From the NCBI GenBank assembly GCA_023229505.1, contig JALNZD010000019.1, positions 1-64,000 on the forward strand: DNA of 64,000 nucleotides, given 5' to 3'. A program made the position numbers and the translations under genes. This document shows positions 14,419 to 22,923 of this stretch, piece after piece; the stretch's first letter is position 1; each line of letters opens with the position of its first letter. This DNA is from Bacteroidales bacterium. GTDB taxonomy: Bacteria > Bacteroidota > Bacteroidia > Bacteroidales > JAGOPY01. The notes beneath the pieces are model-generated. The model saw only the letters and a program-made list of their open reading frames with translations. It did not search any database and was not told the DNA's origin.

Positions 14419-16608
14419 ATGGCGAAAAAAAACCTTACCGCTGATACTAATCAGCCGGAGCCCCAGGAGAACATTGATAATGTTATTGAAACATCAGCTG
14501 GTATTGAAGCTGAAATCCAGAAGCAGGAAAAACCTTTTGCAGAAGAGCCCATTGCAGAAGAGCCTGTTGCAGTTGAGTTAGTACCAGAACCGTCTGTAGC
14601 AGAAGAACCAGTGGCAGAAGATCATGTTAAAGAGAAACCTGTTAAAGAGAAACCTGTTAAAGAGAAACCTGTTAAAGAGCAAATCGTTCCAAAAAGCTCT
14701 GTAATAACGGAAATTCCTGAATTGGCTGCTTCCCTTGTGGGTCATGCGGAAGATGCTGAGCATCATCCTGAAATCCATGCAGATGCTGCACTTTTACTGG
14801 AGATCAATGAGCTGGAAGTTGTCACAGCCGAAGCCGAGTTAGAAGAAGAGGACGAAGAGGGAGCTGAATTTCACGAGGAAATCGTTGAAAAATACGATAC
14901 TTATGACCGTGAAAAACTGGTTGAGATACTGGAAGAAACTGTCAAAGAAGAAAACATCCTGAAGATCAAGACAAGGGTGGCTTTGATAAAGGTCGCTTTC
15001 CTGAGGCTTTCGAAGGAATACCGTCAGCTTATGCTGGATAATCATCTCAAAGTTGGGGGAATCAGGGAAAACTATACGCCTGCATCAGATGTACTGGTGG
15101 AAAAATTTAACCATGTCTTTGAAACTTATAAGAAAAACAAGATAAAATTCAATGAGCAGCAAGAAGTGGTCAAGCTGCGAAACCTTGATGCCAAGAAAGC
15201 CATCCTTGATGAGTTGAAAGAATTGATCAACTCTGAGGAAACCCTGAAAAAGACTTATGACCAGTTTAAAGATTTGCAGGTCAAATGGAAAGAAATCGGC
15301 CTGGTCCCTTCCACAGAGATCAATAATTTATGGCAGAATTATCACTTCCTGGTTGAGAAGTTCTTTGATAAAGTAAAAATCAGCAAAGAACTCAGGGACC
15401 TTGACCTGAAAAAGAACCTGGAGAGAAAGATGGAATTATGCGAAAAGGCCGAGGAACTCCTTATCGAACCTTCTGTTGTAAGGTCTTTCCAGCAATTACA
15501 GAAATATCATGAAGAGTGGAAAGAGATAGGCCCTGTTCCCCAGGACAAAAGGGATGAGATTTGGGAACGATTTAAAACGACTACCGATAAGATTAACGAA
15601 AGAAGAAGGGAGCACTATACCAGCCTTTCCAAAGACCAGGATACTAACCTCCTGGCGAAAACCGCCCTCTGTGAAAAAGCAGAGCAGCTTGCCTCCATGG
15701 AAATCGATAACCTGAAGGAATGGCAGAACAAGACCCGGGAGGTCAATGAACTTTTTAAAGTATGGAAAACCATTGGCCCGGCACCAAAGAAAGAAAATGA
15801 CGAAATCTGGGAAAAATTCAAAACATACCTAAACGGTTTCTTTGCTAATAAAAAAGAATTCTTTTCCAGGATTAAGCAAGAGCAGCTGAATAATTTCAAT
15901 ATAAAGCTGGATATTGTTAAACAGGCCGAAGCCCTTAAAGACAGTACAGATTGGAGGATAACCACACAGGAACTTATCAACCTCCAGAAAGAATGGAAAA
16001 ATATCGGGCCCGTACCCAGGAAACATTCGGATAAAATCTGGAAAAGATTCCGGGCAGCCTGTGATGAATTTTTCAATAATAAATCCAAGTTTTTCTCGAC
16101 TGTAGTTGAATCAGAGAAGGAAAATCTGGGAAAAAAGCTGGATCTTATCCAAAGGATAGAAACATGGGAAGCTGGTAAAGATAAATCAGCTAACCTGGAA
16201 ACACTCAAGGGTTTCCAACGGGAATTTACCGAGATAGGCCATGTCCCGATCAAGGATAAAAATAAGGTCCATGATGCCTTCCGCCTGGCTATTAACAAAC
16301 GTCTCGATGAGCTGAAAATCAGTTCTTACGAAATCAGACCGAATATGGAATACCGTTCGCGGCAGGAGACATCCCACGAGGATTCAGGTGACAGCAGATA
16401 TCAGCGCAGGGACGGCAATGACTGGGGCTCATTAAGTACCAAGGTCAGTAAACTAAGGGAAGAAATTCTCCTTTGGGAAAATAATATCGGCTTTTTAGCT
16501 CATTCGAAAAAGGCAGACCTGCTGAAACAGGAGTTTGAGAAAAAAATCCAGGATGCCAAGGGTGAACTGGCCCAATTAGAAGCAAAGTTGAAAAACATGC
16601 AGGAGTGA
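14419..16608 (+). CDS. DUF349 repeat protein
   Basis: 729 aa. After an acidic, low-complexity N-terminus (about 1-160, rich in EEP and KEKPV), a run of DUF349 repeats fills residues about 230-650. Each repeat ends in a WK(E/N/T)IGPVP-like motif, seen five or more times (for example WKEIGLVP, WKEIGPVP, WKTIGPAP, WKNIGPVP). The C-terminus is a coiled coil. No signal peptide or membrane segment; cytoplasmic. DUF349 proteins are of uncertain function. A 15-bp tandem repeat at 14626-14685 encodes the KEKPV run. The aroC gene follows by 12 bases. Confidence 0.88.
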   Translation: MAKKNLTADTNQPEPQENIDNVIETSAGIEAEIQKQEKPFAEEPIAEEPVAVELVPEPSVAEEPVAEDHVKEKPVKEKPVKEKPVKEQIVPKSSVITEIPELAASLVGHAEDAEHHPEIHADAALLLEINELEVVTAEAELEEEDEEGAEFHEEIVEKYDTYDREKLVEILEETVKEENILKIKTRVALIKVAFLRLSKEYRQLMLDNHLKVGGIRENYTPASDVLVEKFNHVFETYKKNKIKFNEQQEVVKLRNLDAKKAILDELKELINSEETLKKTYDQFKDLQVKWKEIGLVPSTEINNLWQNYHFLVEKFFDKVKISKELRDLDLKKNLERKMELCEKAEELLIEPSVVRSFQQLQKYHEEWKEIGPVPQDKRDEIWERFKTTTDKINERRREHYTSLSKDQDTNLLAKTALCEKAEQLASMEIDNLKEWQNKTREVNELFKVWKTIGPAPKKENDEIWEKFKTYLNGFFANKKEFFSRIKQEQLNNFNIKLDIVKQAEALKDSTDWRITTQELINLQKEWKNIGPVPRKHSDKIWKRFRAACDEFFNNKSKFFSTVVESEKENLGKKLDLIQRIETWEAGKDKSANLETLKGFQREFTEIGHVPIKDKNKVHDAFRLAINKRLDELKISSYEIRPNMEYRSRQETSHEDSGDSRYQRRDGNDWGSLSTKVSKLREEILLWENNIGFLAHSKKADLLKQEFEKKIQDAKGELAQLEAKLKNMQE
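14626..14685 (+). repeat. 15-bp tandem repeat within the DUF349 gene
   Basis: Three exact copies of GTTAAAGAGAAACCT (14626-14640, 14641-14655, 14656-14670) and a fourth diverged copy (14671-14685), in frame, encoding VKEKP units. Copy number could vary without frameshift. Confidence 0.9.
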
Positions 16609-16620
16609 TTTTTTTTATGA

Positions 16621-17691
16621 ATGCCTGGTAATACTTTTGGATATTTATTCCGACTCACTACTTTCGGGGAGTCACACGGGGTTGCGATCGGTGGGGTAAT
16701 CGATGGCTGCCCGGCCGGAATTTCGATTGATTTTGAGTTTATTCAACAGGAACTGAACCGCAGAAAGCCTGTTTATCCCGGATCAACCGCGCGAAAAGAA
16801 CCCGACTTGGTTGAGTTTCTTTCAGGAATACTCAATGGCAAAACCCTGGGAACACCAATTGGTTTTCTTGTTAAAAACCTTGCCGGACAATCCTCTGATT
16901 ATGATGATCTATCCCTGTTATACCGTCCTTCCCATGCAGATTATACATATGAGAAGAAATACGGAGTCCCCGTCTGTAATGGGGGCGGAAGGGCTTCCGG
17001 CAGGGAAACAGTTGCAAGGGTCGTTGCCGGGGCCATCGCCAAATTGTTGCTGAAGGGCTCAAATATTGAGATCAGGGCCTTTATTACCCAGGTTGGGAAC
17101 ATTATAGCCGATGCAGACATAAACAGCGCAATTATGTCAGGAAGTTTACGTTCACCGTTGGGATTTATTGATGAGCATATGGAGCAAAGGGTCGTTCCGC
17201 TGATCGCGGAAGCAGAGAAAAGTGGCGATACCCTTGGCGGGATCATTACCTGTGTGATCAAAGGCACTCCTCCCGGCCTCGGTGAACCGGTATTTGACAA
17301 ATTACAGGCCGACCTGGCAAAAGCTATGTTAAGCATAGGCTCAGCCAAGGCTTTTGAATATGGACTTGGATTCCGGGCAGCTTTATGGAGAGGATCTGAC
17401 TACAATGACCAGTTAACTGGCAAAGATGGAAAGGTCACTTTTCTGACTAATCATGATGGCGGCATCCAGGGAGGAATATCAAATGGCGAAGATATTATGT
17501 TCCGTATAGGGTTTAAGCCGGTGCCATCGGTGAAAATGCCTCAGTCTACGGTTAACCAAAGGGGCGAACCGGCAATGATCAAAATTGGCGGCAGGCACGA
17601 TACCTGCCATGTTCCACGCCTTGTTGTAATAGTTGAATCAATGGCCGCACTCGTCCTGGCCGACCATCTTCTCAGAAATTCAACATACTAA
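16621..17691 (+). CDS. aroC: Chorismate synthase
   Basis: 356 aa, the usual length. Converts EPSP to chorismate, the last step of the shikimate pathway, using reduced FMN. The three family signatures are visible: GESHG near residue 18, the HADYTYEKKYG and GGGRASGRET segments, and the final RHD motif in GGRHDTCHVPR. The C-terminus VLADHLLRN is typical; a partial match to it occurs in the remnant at 36391-36561. It follows the DUF349 gene by 12 bases and converges with the TonB receptor at 17698. Confidence 0.96.
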   Translation: MPGNTFGYLFRLTTFGESHGVAIGGVIDGCPAGISIDFEFIQQELNRRKPVYPGSTARKEPDLVEFLSGILNGKTLGTPIGFLVKNLAGQSSDYDDLSLLYRPSHADYTYEKKYGVPVCNGGGRASGRETVARVVAGAIAKLLLKGSNIEIRAFITQVGNIIADADINSAIMSGSLRSPLGFIDEHMEQRVVPLIAEAEKSGDTLGGIITCVIKGTPPGLGEPVFDKLQADLAKAMLSIGSAKAFEYGLGFRAALWRGSDYNDQLTGKDGKVTFLTNHDGGIQGGISNGEDIMFRIGFKPVPSVKMPQSTVNQRGEPAMIKIGGRHDTCHVPRLVVIVESMAALVLADHLLRNSTY

Positions 17692-17697
17692 TGATTA

Positions 17698-20600
17698 TTA
17701 ATTGAATAACCACCGGATGCCGATCTGAGCCTGCCATCTGGCGCTCATAAGACCTGCATCGTCGATGCTCCATATTTCGCCCTTGGGTTTAGTGAAGGAG
17801 AAGTTCGGTGTAGTGCCGTCTTCCTGGAATCCTTCAAACTTAACCAATGGATAATTGTTGTAGTATCCTGAAACATAATACATTCTTCCCCATTCATTAT
17901 TCAGCATATTGGTGAAGTTGAAAATGTCGAAGGTGAATTGCAAGGTATTCCTTTTGTCTTTTACATTGATATAGAAATCCTGGGCAAAATGTAGGTCAAT
18001 AATGTTCTGGAAAGGAGCGCGTGAACTATTTCTTTCTGCATATTCACCGCGACGGGTACTAAGATAATCGTCTCCTTCAATGAAAGCATTCAGGTCATCC
18101 CATTGTTGTGCAGCAGATAAGGTAATATTTCCTTCACTGTCCATTTTGTCAATCAGGTTGATGTCAGTCTGGTCAACCGGAACATACATCAGTTCAAGGC
18201 TCTGATTATCCTCTCCCAGGAACTTAGTGCTGCCGTCAGCGTAGCCATAGGCATACCTTTGGCCGGATTGCCCGTTATAGTACAGGCCAATCGTGGTTCC
18301 CAGGAACTTCGCGTATTCGACCTTATAGGACAAGAAAGCCACTACCCTTGAACCCAGGTCAAAGTCAGAAATAGCCAGGTCGATGTCATTCTTACCCCTG
18401 ACATTGGGAACACGCCACTGTGATGAATTCTGTGAAGAAATCCCATCATTCATTGACTTGGTATGTCCGTATGTGTAAGCAAGAAAAGCTGATAAACCGT
18501 GGAAATCGTCTTTCTGCAATTGAGCCGTGAAGTTATAGGAGTAACCTTTGTTAGTATTGGTTCCGAAAATAAAATCCGTGTATTTAGCGCTTCCTATATT
18601 AACCTTTGTATACAGAGGCCTGTCATCACCCGTCCCGGTGAGGTTGCCCGATTGCATATAACGGTAGTTATAATACAGCACATTGTTAAGGGTTTTAGTA
18701 TAGGTGACTTCTAATGTTCCAACGATTCCCCAGGGGAGTTTCTGATCGATGGCCAGGCTTCCGCGAAGTACCTGCGGGAATTTGAAATTCTTGGCAAACA
18801 GGTCAACCTGTCCGGAAGGTGCTGTTGGCGGAACGGAGGGTTGATTCTCCCAATCGGGATTGAATAATAAAACAGTACTGTCTGGATTTTCGGGATCTAA
18901 AGTAACTCTCATGCCTCCAGTGGTTACACCGTTGTTGGTGTAGGAACCGCCCGGCCATACAAACGGGATGCGGCTGGTGAATATACCTGCTCCACCACGA
19001 ACCTGGGTCTTTTTGTCCCCATTGACATCCCAGTTAAATCCAACCCGTGGTGAAAACATCAGTTTCGGGCTGGGCATCTGACCGGTTTTTGCTCCCATAA
19101 GATCATACCCGGCTTCTTCGATAAGGGGAATCATGTTTGTATTGAAATCTTCATTGACAGGTGACTGATCCAGGAACATCGGAACATCGAGGCGCAGTCC
19201 GATCGTGGTGTTGAACTTGTCAGACCACTCGGTTTCCCACTGGCCGTAAACGCCAATCTGCATGGCATTAAAGTCGGCGGCAGCTTTTGAGCCGTCTCCG
19301 GTAACATCATCAACCGCGGAGAATGTCCTGTCATATTGAAATGCCAGGTCACCGTTTATGAAAGCAGCCAGGTTATCATATTGGTATGAGCCGAAATTCT
19401 GGCGAACAAACAGGTTGTACATCTTGTAAAACTCGTTGTGCGTGCCAATCGTGAAAGTATGTTTGCCTTTGTAGATTTCGAAATTATCAGTGAGTGTGAT
19501 AATGTCCTGACTGAGGTAATTAGCAGTGGAGAATTCTTCGCTGCCGAAATAAATATTCCTGGTCCCGTCTTTAATCCTGACATAGGGGAAATTTGCTTCC
19601 ATCGGATCACGGTCATCCACCACGAAAGTGAGACCGATGATGAGATCATTGGAATATTTATTGCTGAAAATGCTTTTTAATTCGAGTGCAGTGGAGTTGG
19701 TTTTCGAAGGGAAATCAATCCCTGCATTGGAGTAATAGACGTTAGTGCTTGAAGGAGCCCCCGGAGTGACCTGTTCAGCTTTGGTGTACTGATGACGCAG
19801 GGTAAGCTTGTGTTTTTGGCTGATGTTCCAGTCGATGCGGGCAAAAAGTTTCAATCCGTCGAGAGTTCGCTCACCTCCGGTATAACTACCAGGATCATAA
19901 CCGTAATTATTTTTGACAAAATCAGTAAGTCCGTTTAGTTCCTCAGTTGTTACATCTCCACCGTAAGTGGTGAAATCGAAAGGTTGAGGGGTTTCATCCT
20001 GTTGTATTTCAACATTAGCGAAGAAGAAGAGCTTATCTTTGATGATCGGGCCACCTAGTCTGAAACCGTAAGTGTTTGAACTGAAATTAGCCAGTTTTTC
20101 CCTTTCCAGATCTAAATTGTCAGTAGGTGTTTTACCGGCCAGGCCTTCATTCCTCATATAATAATAAGCTGAACCGGAGAATTCATTGGTCCCTCTGCGT
20201 GTCACGGCGTTAATACCAGCACCGGCAAAACCACCCTGTTTAATATCATAAGGTGCAATAGAAATGGTGAACTGGTCGATGATGTCCATACTGAAGGGTG
20301 AGATACCGGTTTGTCCGCCGTTGGTTCCGCTTTCGGCAAGACCATAAACATCGTTGTTAACGGCACCGTCAATAAAAATTGCATTATAGCGGTTGTTCAT
20401 ACCACCGACTTCCAACCCACCGTTAGTAGTTACTTTCGCCTGTGGTGTCAGTCTGGTAAAATCTGTAATATTTCTGCCAAGAGTAGGCATCCGGCTCATA
20501 CTTTCATTGCTGATATTTGTCTGGGTACCGGTACGGTTTCCATCGAAAATATCATTTTGAACACCGAGGATTTCCACATCCTTTAATGTTGTTGCTGATT

Positions 20601-20934
20601 CGCTGAGTTTTACATCCAGCTTTAGAGTTTGCCCAAGGTTCAGGTAAATGTCTGGTTGGGTAAAGGATTGGAAACCAACAAAAGTAACGGTGAGCTTGTA
20701 AGGCCCTCCCGGGTTCATGTTCGGCAAACGAAACAGACCTTTGTCGTCACTGATCGTTCCATACTGTGCACCGGTCCCGGTTTCAACTGCGAGAATAGTA
20801 GCACCGGTAAGAGTAGCTCCATTGTTATCCGTAACCTTTCCGTTAAGGCCTGCAGTGGTCGTACCCTGTGCAAATAAACCGGCAGCAGTTAAAAAAAATG
20901 ACGCCATCATAAGTAATTTGTAAATCTTTTTCAT
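17698..20934 (-). CDS. TonB-dependent receptor, Oar-like, with carboxypeptidase-type N-domain
   Basis: 1078 aa outer-membrane protein. Signal peptide (residues 1-22, ending LFAQ), a carboxypeptidase regulatory-like domain (about 25-110: GKVTDNNGATLTGATI), a plug domain (about 115-240) and a 22-strand-type barrel ending IGIRWLFN. It belongs to the Oar-like group rather than SusC. There is no SusD partner and the substrate is unknown. The leader before the ATG shares 20 identical bases with the flavin-type receptor at 36567-39134. Convergent with aroC. Confidence 0.9.
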   Translation of the reverse strand: MKKIYKLLMMASFFLTAAGLFAQGTTTAGLNGKVTDNNGATLTGATILAVETGTGAQYGTISDDKGLFRLPNMNPGGPYKLTVTFVGFQSFTQPDIYLNLGQTLKLDVKLSESATTLKDVEILGVQNDIFDGNRTGTQTNISNESMSRMPTLGRNITDFTRLTPQAKVTTNGGLEVGGMNNRYNAIFIDGAVNNDVYGLAESGTNGGQTGISPFSMDIIDQFTISIAPYDIKQGGFAGAGINAVTRRGTNEFSGSAYYYMRNEGLAGKTPTDNLDLEREKLANFSSNTYGFRLGGPIIKDKLFFFANVEIQQDETPQPFDFTTYGGDVTTEELNGLTDFVKNNYGYDPGSYTGGERTLDGLKLFARIDWNISQKHKLTLRHQYTKAEQVTPGAPSSTNVYYSNAGIDFPSKTNSTALELKSIFSNKYSNDLIIGLTFVVDDRDPMEANFPYVRIKDGTRNIYFGSEEFSTANYLSQDIITLTDNFEIYKGKHTFTIGTHNEFYKMYNLFVRQNFGSYQYDNLAAFINGDLAFQYDRTFSAVDDVTGDGSKAAADFNAMQIGVYGQWETEWSDKFNTTIGLRLDVPMFLDQSPVNEDFNTNMIPLIEEAGYDLMGAKTGQMPSPKLMFSPRVGFNWDVNGDKKTQVRGGAGIFTSRIPFVWPGGSYTNNGVTTGGMRVTLDPENPDSTVLLFNPDWENQPSVPPTAPSGQVDLFAKNFKFPQVLRGSLAIDQKLPWGIVGTLEVTYTKTLNNVLYYNYRYMQSGNLTGTGDDRPLYTKVNIGSAKYTDFIFGTNTNKGYSYNFTAQLQKDDFHGLSAFLAYTYGHTKSMNDGISSQNSSQWRVPNVRGKNDIDLAISDFDLGSRVVAFLSYKVEYAKFLGTTIGLYYNGQSGQRYAYGYADGSTKFLGEDNQSLELMYVPVDQTDINLIDKMDSEGNITLSAAQQWDDLNAFIEGDDYLSTRRGEYAERNSSRAPFQNIIDLHFAQDFYINVKDKRNTLQFTFDIFNFTNMLNNEWGRMYYVSGYYNNYPLVKFEGFQEDGTTPNFSFTKPKGEIWSIDDAGLMSARWQAQIGIRWLFN

Positions 20935-20937
20935 AGC

Positions 20938-20957
20938 CTTATTAGGTTAAATTTAGA
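20938..20957 (-). promoter_or_regulatory. Conserved 20-base leader of the TonB receptor
   Basis: On the minus strand the 20 bases ending 3 nt before the ATG are identical to those at 39138-39157 upstream of the other TonB receptor. The block contains AACCTAATAAG. It is probably a translation-initiation leader, since Bacteroidota often lack Shine-Dalgarno sites. The rest of the gap to 21172 is AT-rich with no gene visible. Confidence 0.6.
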
Positions 20958-21172
20958 AAATTCAATTGAGGCAAAATTAGGGAAAGATGAAACTTCTTTT
21001 GTTAAAATAAAGTTAATAAAAAATTAAAGATTCATGATGGCATCCAGGCAAATATTTGATTATCAATAACTAAATGAATATGATGTTGCTAACAAATAAA
21101 TCACTTGAAAAAAGTTGTATTTAGTTGAATTTTAACACAAATGGTGCGCTGAGCCTGCAATGTGGGTTAGGG

Positions 21173-21514
21173 TTATTTATTAAGTATCTCAATATTATTA
21201 TCTCCAAAAACCAGTTTTAAAACCTGGTCTTTTCTCTCTTTTTTAAGTTCTATTTGAAGTACAACTTTAGCTATCGCATCTTCAGATTGTGTTAATCCTA
21301 CCGGGGCCCATTTTTCAGGATATGTGATAAGGCTTATCACATCGATGCCGAGAATTATAGCAATTTGGTTTAACACCTTGTATGAAAGACCTCTTTTTCC
21401 TGCCTCAATCAAGCTGTAAGCGTTTTGAGTCATGCCCATTTTTTGCCCAATCCAATCTTGGCTTAACCCCTGTTTTGTCCTTAAATTGCGGATGTTGTCT
21501 AAAATGTCATTCAT
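21173..21514 (-). CDS. XRE-family regulator, divergent from gvpA
   Basis: 113 aa. An N-terminal helix-turn-helix of the Cro/C1 type spans about residues 6-60: IRNLRTKQGLSQDWIGQKMGMTQNA, then SLIEAGKRGLSYKVLNQIAIIL. The C-terminal 50 residues are helical and may dimerise. It is transcribed away from gvpA across a 198-base gap that contains a TGTGAT..ATCACA palindrome; another with the same half-site lies in its own coding region (21323-21341). It is a good candidate for the gas vesicle operon regulator, but this is inferred from position only. Confidence 0.85.
   Translation of the reverse strand: MNDILDNIRNLRTKQGLSQDWIGQKMGMTQNAYSLIEAGKRGLSYKVLNQIAIILGIDVISLITYPEKWAPVGLTQSEDAIAKVVLQIELKKERKDQVLKLVFGDNNIEILNK
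21323..21341. promoter_or_regulatory. Perfect 19-bp palindrome TGTGATAAG-G-CTTATCACA
   Basis: Half-sites TGTGATAAG and CTTATCACA separated by one base, located inside the XRE gene. The TGTGAT/ATCACA half-site is shared with 21581-21597 although the spacing differs (19 against 17 bases overall). It could be an operator for an autoregulator or a coincidental coding palindrome. Confidence 0.4.
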
Positions 21515-21580
21515 GGCTTTATTTTTTAAAACTGATTAGTTACAATTTAATAAATTGATTGATACATGTTTAAAAAAAAA

Positions 21581-21619
21581 TGTGATAAAAAATCACATAA
21601 TAGTTTGGATAATATCACA
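21581..21619. promoter_or_regulatory. Operator candidate between the XRE gene and gvpA
   Basis: TGTGATAAAAAATCACA (21581-21597) is a perfect palindrome with an A-tract centre, and another ATCACA half-site follows at 21614-21619. The pair lies about 100-130 bases before gvpA, where a regulator of the divergent genes would bind. The arrangement also resembles CRP-like TGTGA/TCACA sites, but the spacer is one base longer. Confidence 0.5.
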
Positions 21620-21655
21620 AAATGGTTTATCATTGCATGCATTATTGAAAGAGGT

Positions 21656-21688
21656 AAACCGTCCCTCATGTAAAGCACGGTTTTTATA
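21656..21688 (+). promoter_or_regulatory. Leader hairpin with T-run before gvpA (attenuator or stabiliser)
   Basis: AAACCGT (21656-21662) pairs perfectly with ACGGTTT (21677-21683), loop 14 bases, followed by further T residues. It resembles a weak intrinsic terminator inside the gvpA leader. It might attenuate transcription or protect the abundant gvpA mRNA. A Shine-Dalgarno-like AGGAG lies at 21699-21703, unusual for this phylum. Confidence 0.5.
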
Positions 21689-21712
21689 AACTAATAATAG
21701 GAGATTAAAAAA

Positions 21713-21916
21713 ATGGTAGAAAAGACTATCGGGTCATCCAGCCTCGTAGAGGTGATCGACCGTATCCTCGACAAAGGTATCGTAGTTGATGCATGGGTAA
21801 GAGTTTCATTGGTAGGTATCGAACTTCTTGCAATTGAAGCAAGGGTAGTGGTTGCCTCTGTTGAAACATACCTGAAGTATGCTGAAGCAATCGGATTAAC
21901 TGCTAAAGCCGCATAA
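21713..21916 (+). CDS. gvpA: Gas vesicle structural protein GvpA
   Basis: 67 aa, close to the usual 70. The near-invariant GvpA core is present: SSSLVEVIDRILDKGIVVDAW, then VRVSLVGIELLAIEARVVVASVETYLKYAEAIG. It forms the ribbed hydrophobic gas vesicle wall; helices and beta strands pack so that the inner face is hydrophobic. First gene of the cluster, preceded by AGGAG 9 bases before the ATG, and followed by a 143-base gap before the next ORF. That spacing would allow gvpA-rich mRNA, as in other gas vesicle operons. It is the only GvpA with the full A-type sequence here. Confidence 0.97.
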   Translation: MVEKTIGSSSLVEVIDRILDKGIVVDAWVRVSLVGIELLAIEARVVVASVETYLKYAEAIGLTAKAA

Positions 21917-22059
21917 GGCACATTGCAGTTAAATAGTTATTCTTGCTAAAACATCCTTCCAGATCTAATACCCGAAAGCATGATTTACCAGGAATTTCTC
22001 TTTTCTCGCAGAATTTCGCTTTTCTCCCAAGGTAAAATCGAAACAAATACATTATATAT

Positions 22060-22671
22060 ATGAATACCCCCCGGCCTGAATTAAATATAGATGGTTTTTT
22101 TGACAACATTATAACATCCTACGAAACCCGGATTCAAAAAATTCAAACTGTCTTCCAATCATCAGAAAACATTACGGAATCATCCCACTCCCTGTTCGAT
22201 AATATCCATAGTTCCTTAAACAATCTTAAAAAGGAAAGAGACATTTTAAATACCAGGCTTTGCGAAACCCTGGCAAAAAATGGTTCCCTGCGTAAAAAAG
22301 ATTACAATACGATGATGGCAGGCATTCTCGGCGCACTCGATGAAAAGGAAAGAGAAGCCGAAAGACAGTTTTTGAACTTTATTGAAGCCCAGAAAGAGAC
22401 TGCCCAATCGCTTAAAAATAGCCTTTTGGGTATCAAAGATATTACCTCACAAGACGCCAGCGAAAAAATTACCACTGTAAAAGAGCAACTTTCTCAGATT
22501 TCAAAACTGCAGGAAATGAGAAAGGAAACGGTAATGAAGACATTCATGGATTTTCAGCAAATGCATAACAGAATGATGGAATGCCTTGAAAATTTGCTTG
22601 AAAAAGGCGATCACATCCTGATACAGGATATAAAAAAGGTTAATGATCAAATAATTAAAGAAATCAACTAA
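22060..22671 (+). CDS. Coiled-coil protein of the gas vesicle operon
   Basis: 203 aa, predicted almost entirely helical, highly charged, with no cysteine-rich or membrane segments. The pattern (KKERDILNTRLCETLAKNGSLRKKDYNTMMAGI..LDEKEREAERQF) resembles the repeat units of the next large protein (22924-24240): both contain a RLN/RKK-D-x-N-x-M-M-x-G-I segment. It may therefore be a short relative of that GvpC-like protein. The 3' end was partly duplicated just downstream (22816-22880). Family not recognised. Confidence 0.75.
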   Translation: MNTPRPELNIDGFFDNIITSYETRIQKIQTVFQSSENITESSHSLFDNIHSSLNNLKKERDILNTRLCETLAKNGSLRKKDYNTMMAGILGALDEKEREAERQFLNFIEAQKETAQSLKNSLLGIKDITSQDASEKITTVKEQLSQISKLQEMRKETVMKTFMDFQQMHNRMMECLENLLEKGDHILIQDIKKVNDQIIKEIN

Positions 22672-22705
22672 CTCAGTTAACCAAACATTTATTAAAATAG
22701 AAAAA

Positions 22706-22855
22706 ATGGAAACAGATGATAAAAAAATGGCAATAGAAACAGGGAAGAAAAATTTTATTAAAAAAGTTCTTTCTTCATTCAAAACATTTCTGCAAAAATT
22801 ATTGCATTCCTTAAAAAGGCGATCACATTCTGATAAAGGAGATAAAAAAGCTTAA
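22706..22855 (+). pseudogene. Small ORF carrying a decayed copy of the preceding gene's 3' end
   Basis: An ATG at 22706 opens a 49-aa basic frame, but its second half (22816-22880) is a diverged duplicate of the C-terminal coding sequence of the 203-aa protein. There the original frame (KGDHILI..IKKL..DQ) reads on with an internal TAA and ends again in a lookalike of KKIN-stop. I take it as a remnant of a tandem gene duplication; expression of the 49-aa frame is doubtful. Confidence 0.5.
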
Positions 22856-22923
22856 AGATCAATAAAAAAAATCAACTAAAATATTAAACTAATCTTTAGT
22901 AAAAATAATTAGGAGGAAAAAAA

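Noticed and set aside
16621..17691. Alternative start of aroC in the overlapping ATGA at 16618
   Set aside because: The 16621 ATG gives the normal chorismate synthase N-terminus; the earlier one is out of frame.
21611..21650. Sigma-54 type promoter (TGG then TTGCA) before gvpA
   Set aside because: GG and GC are 9 bases apart instead of 10 and the -24 box is poor, so I do not call it.
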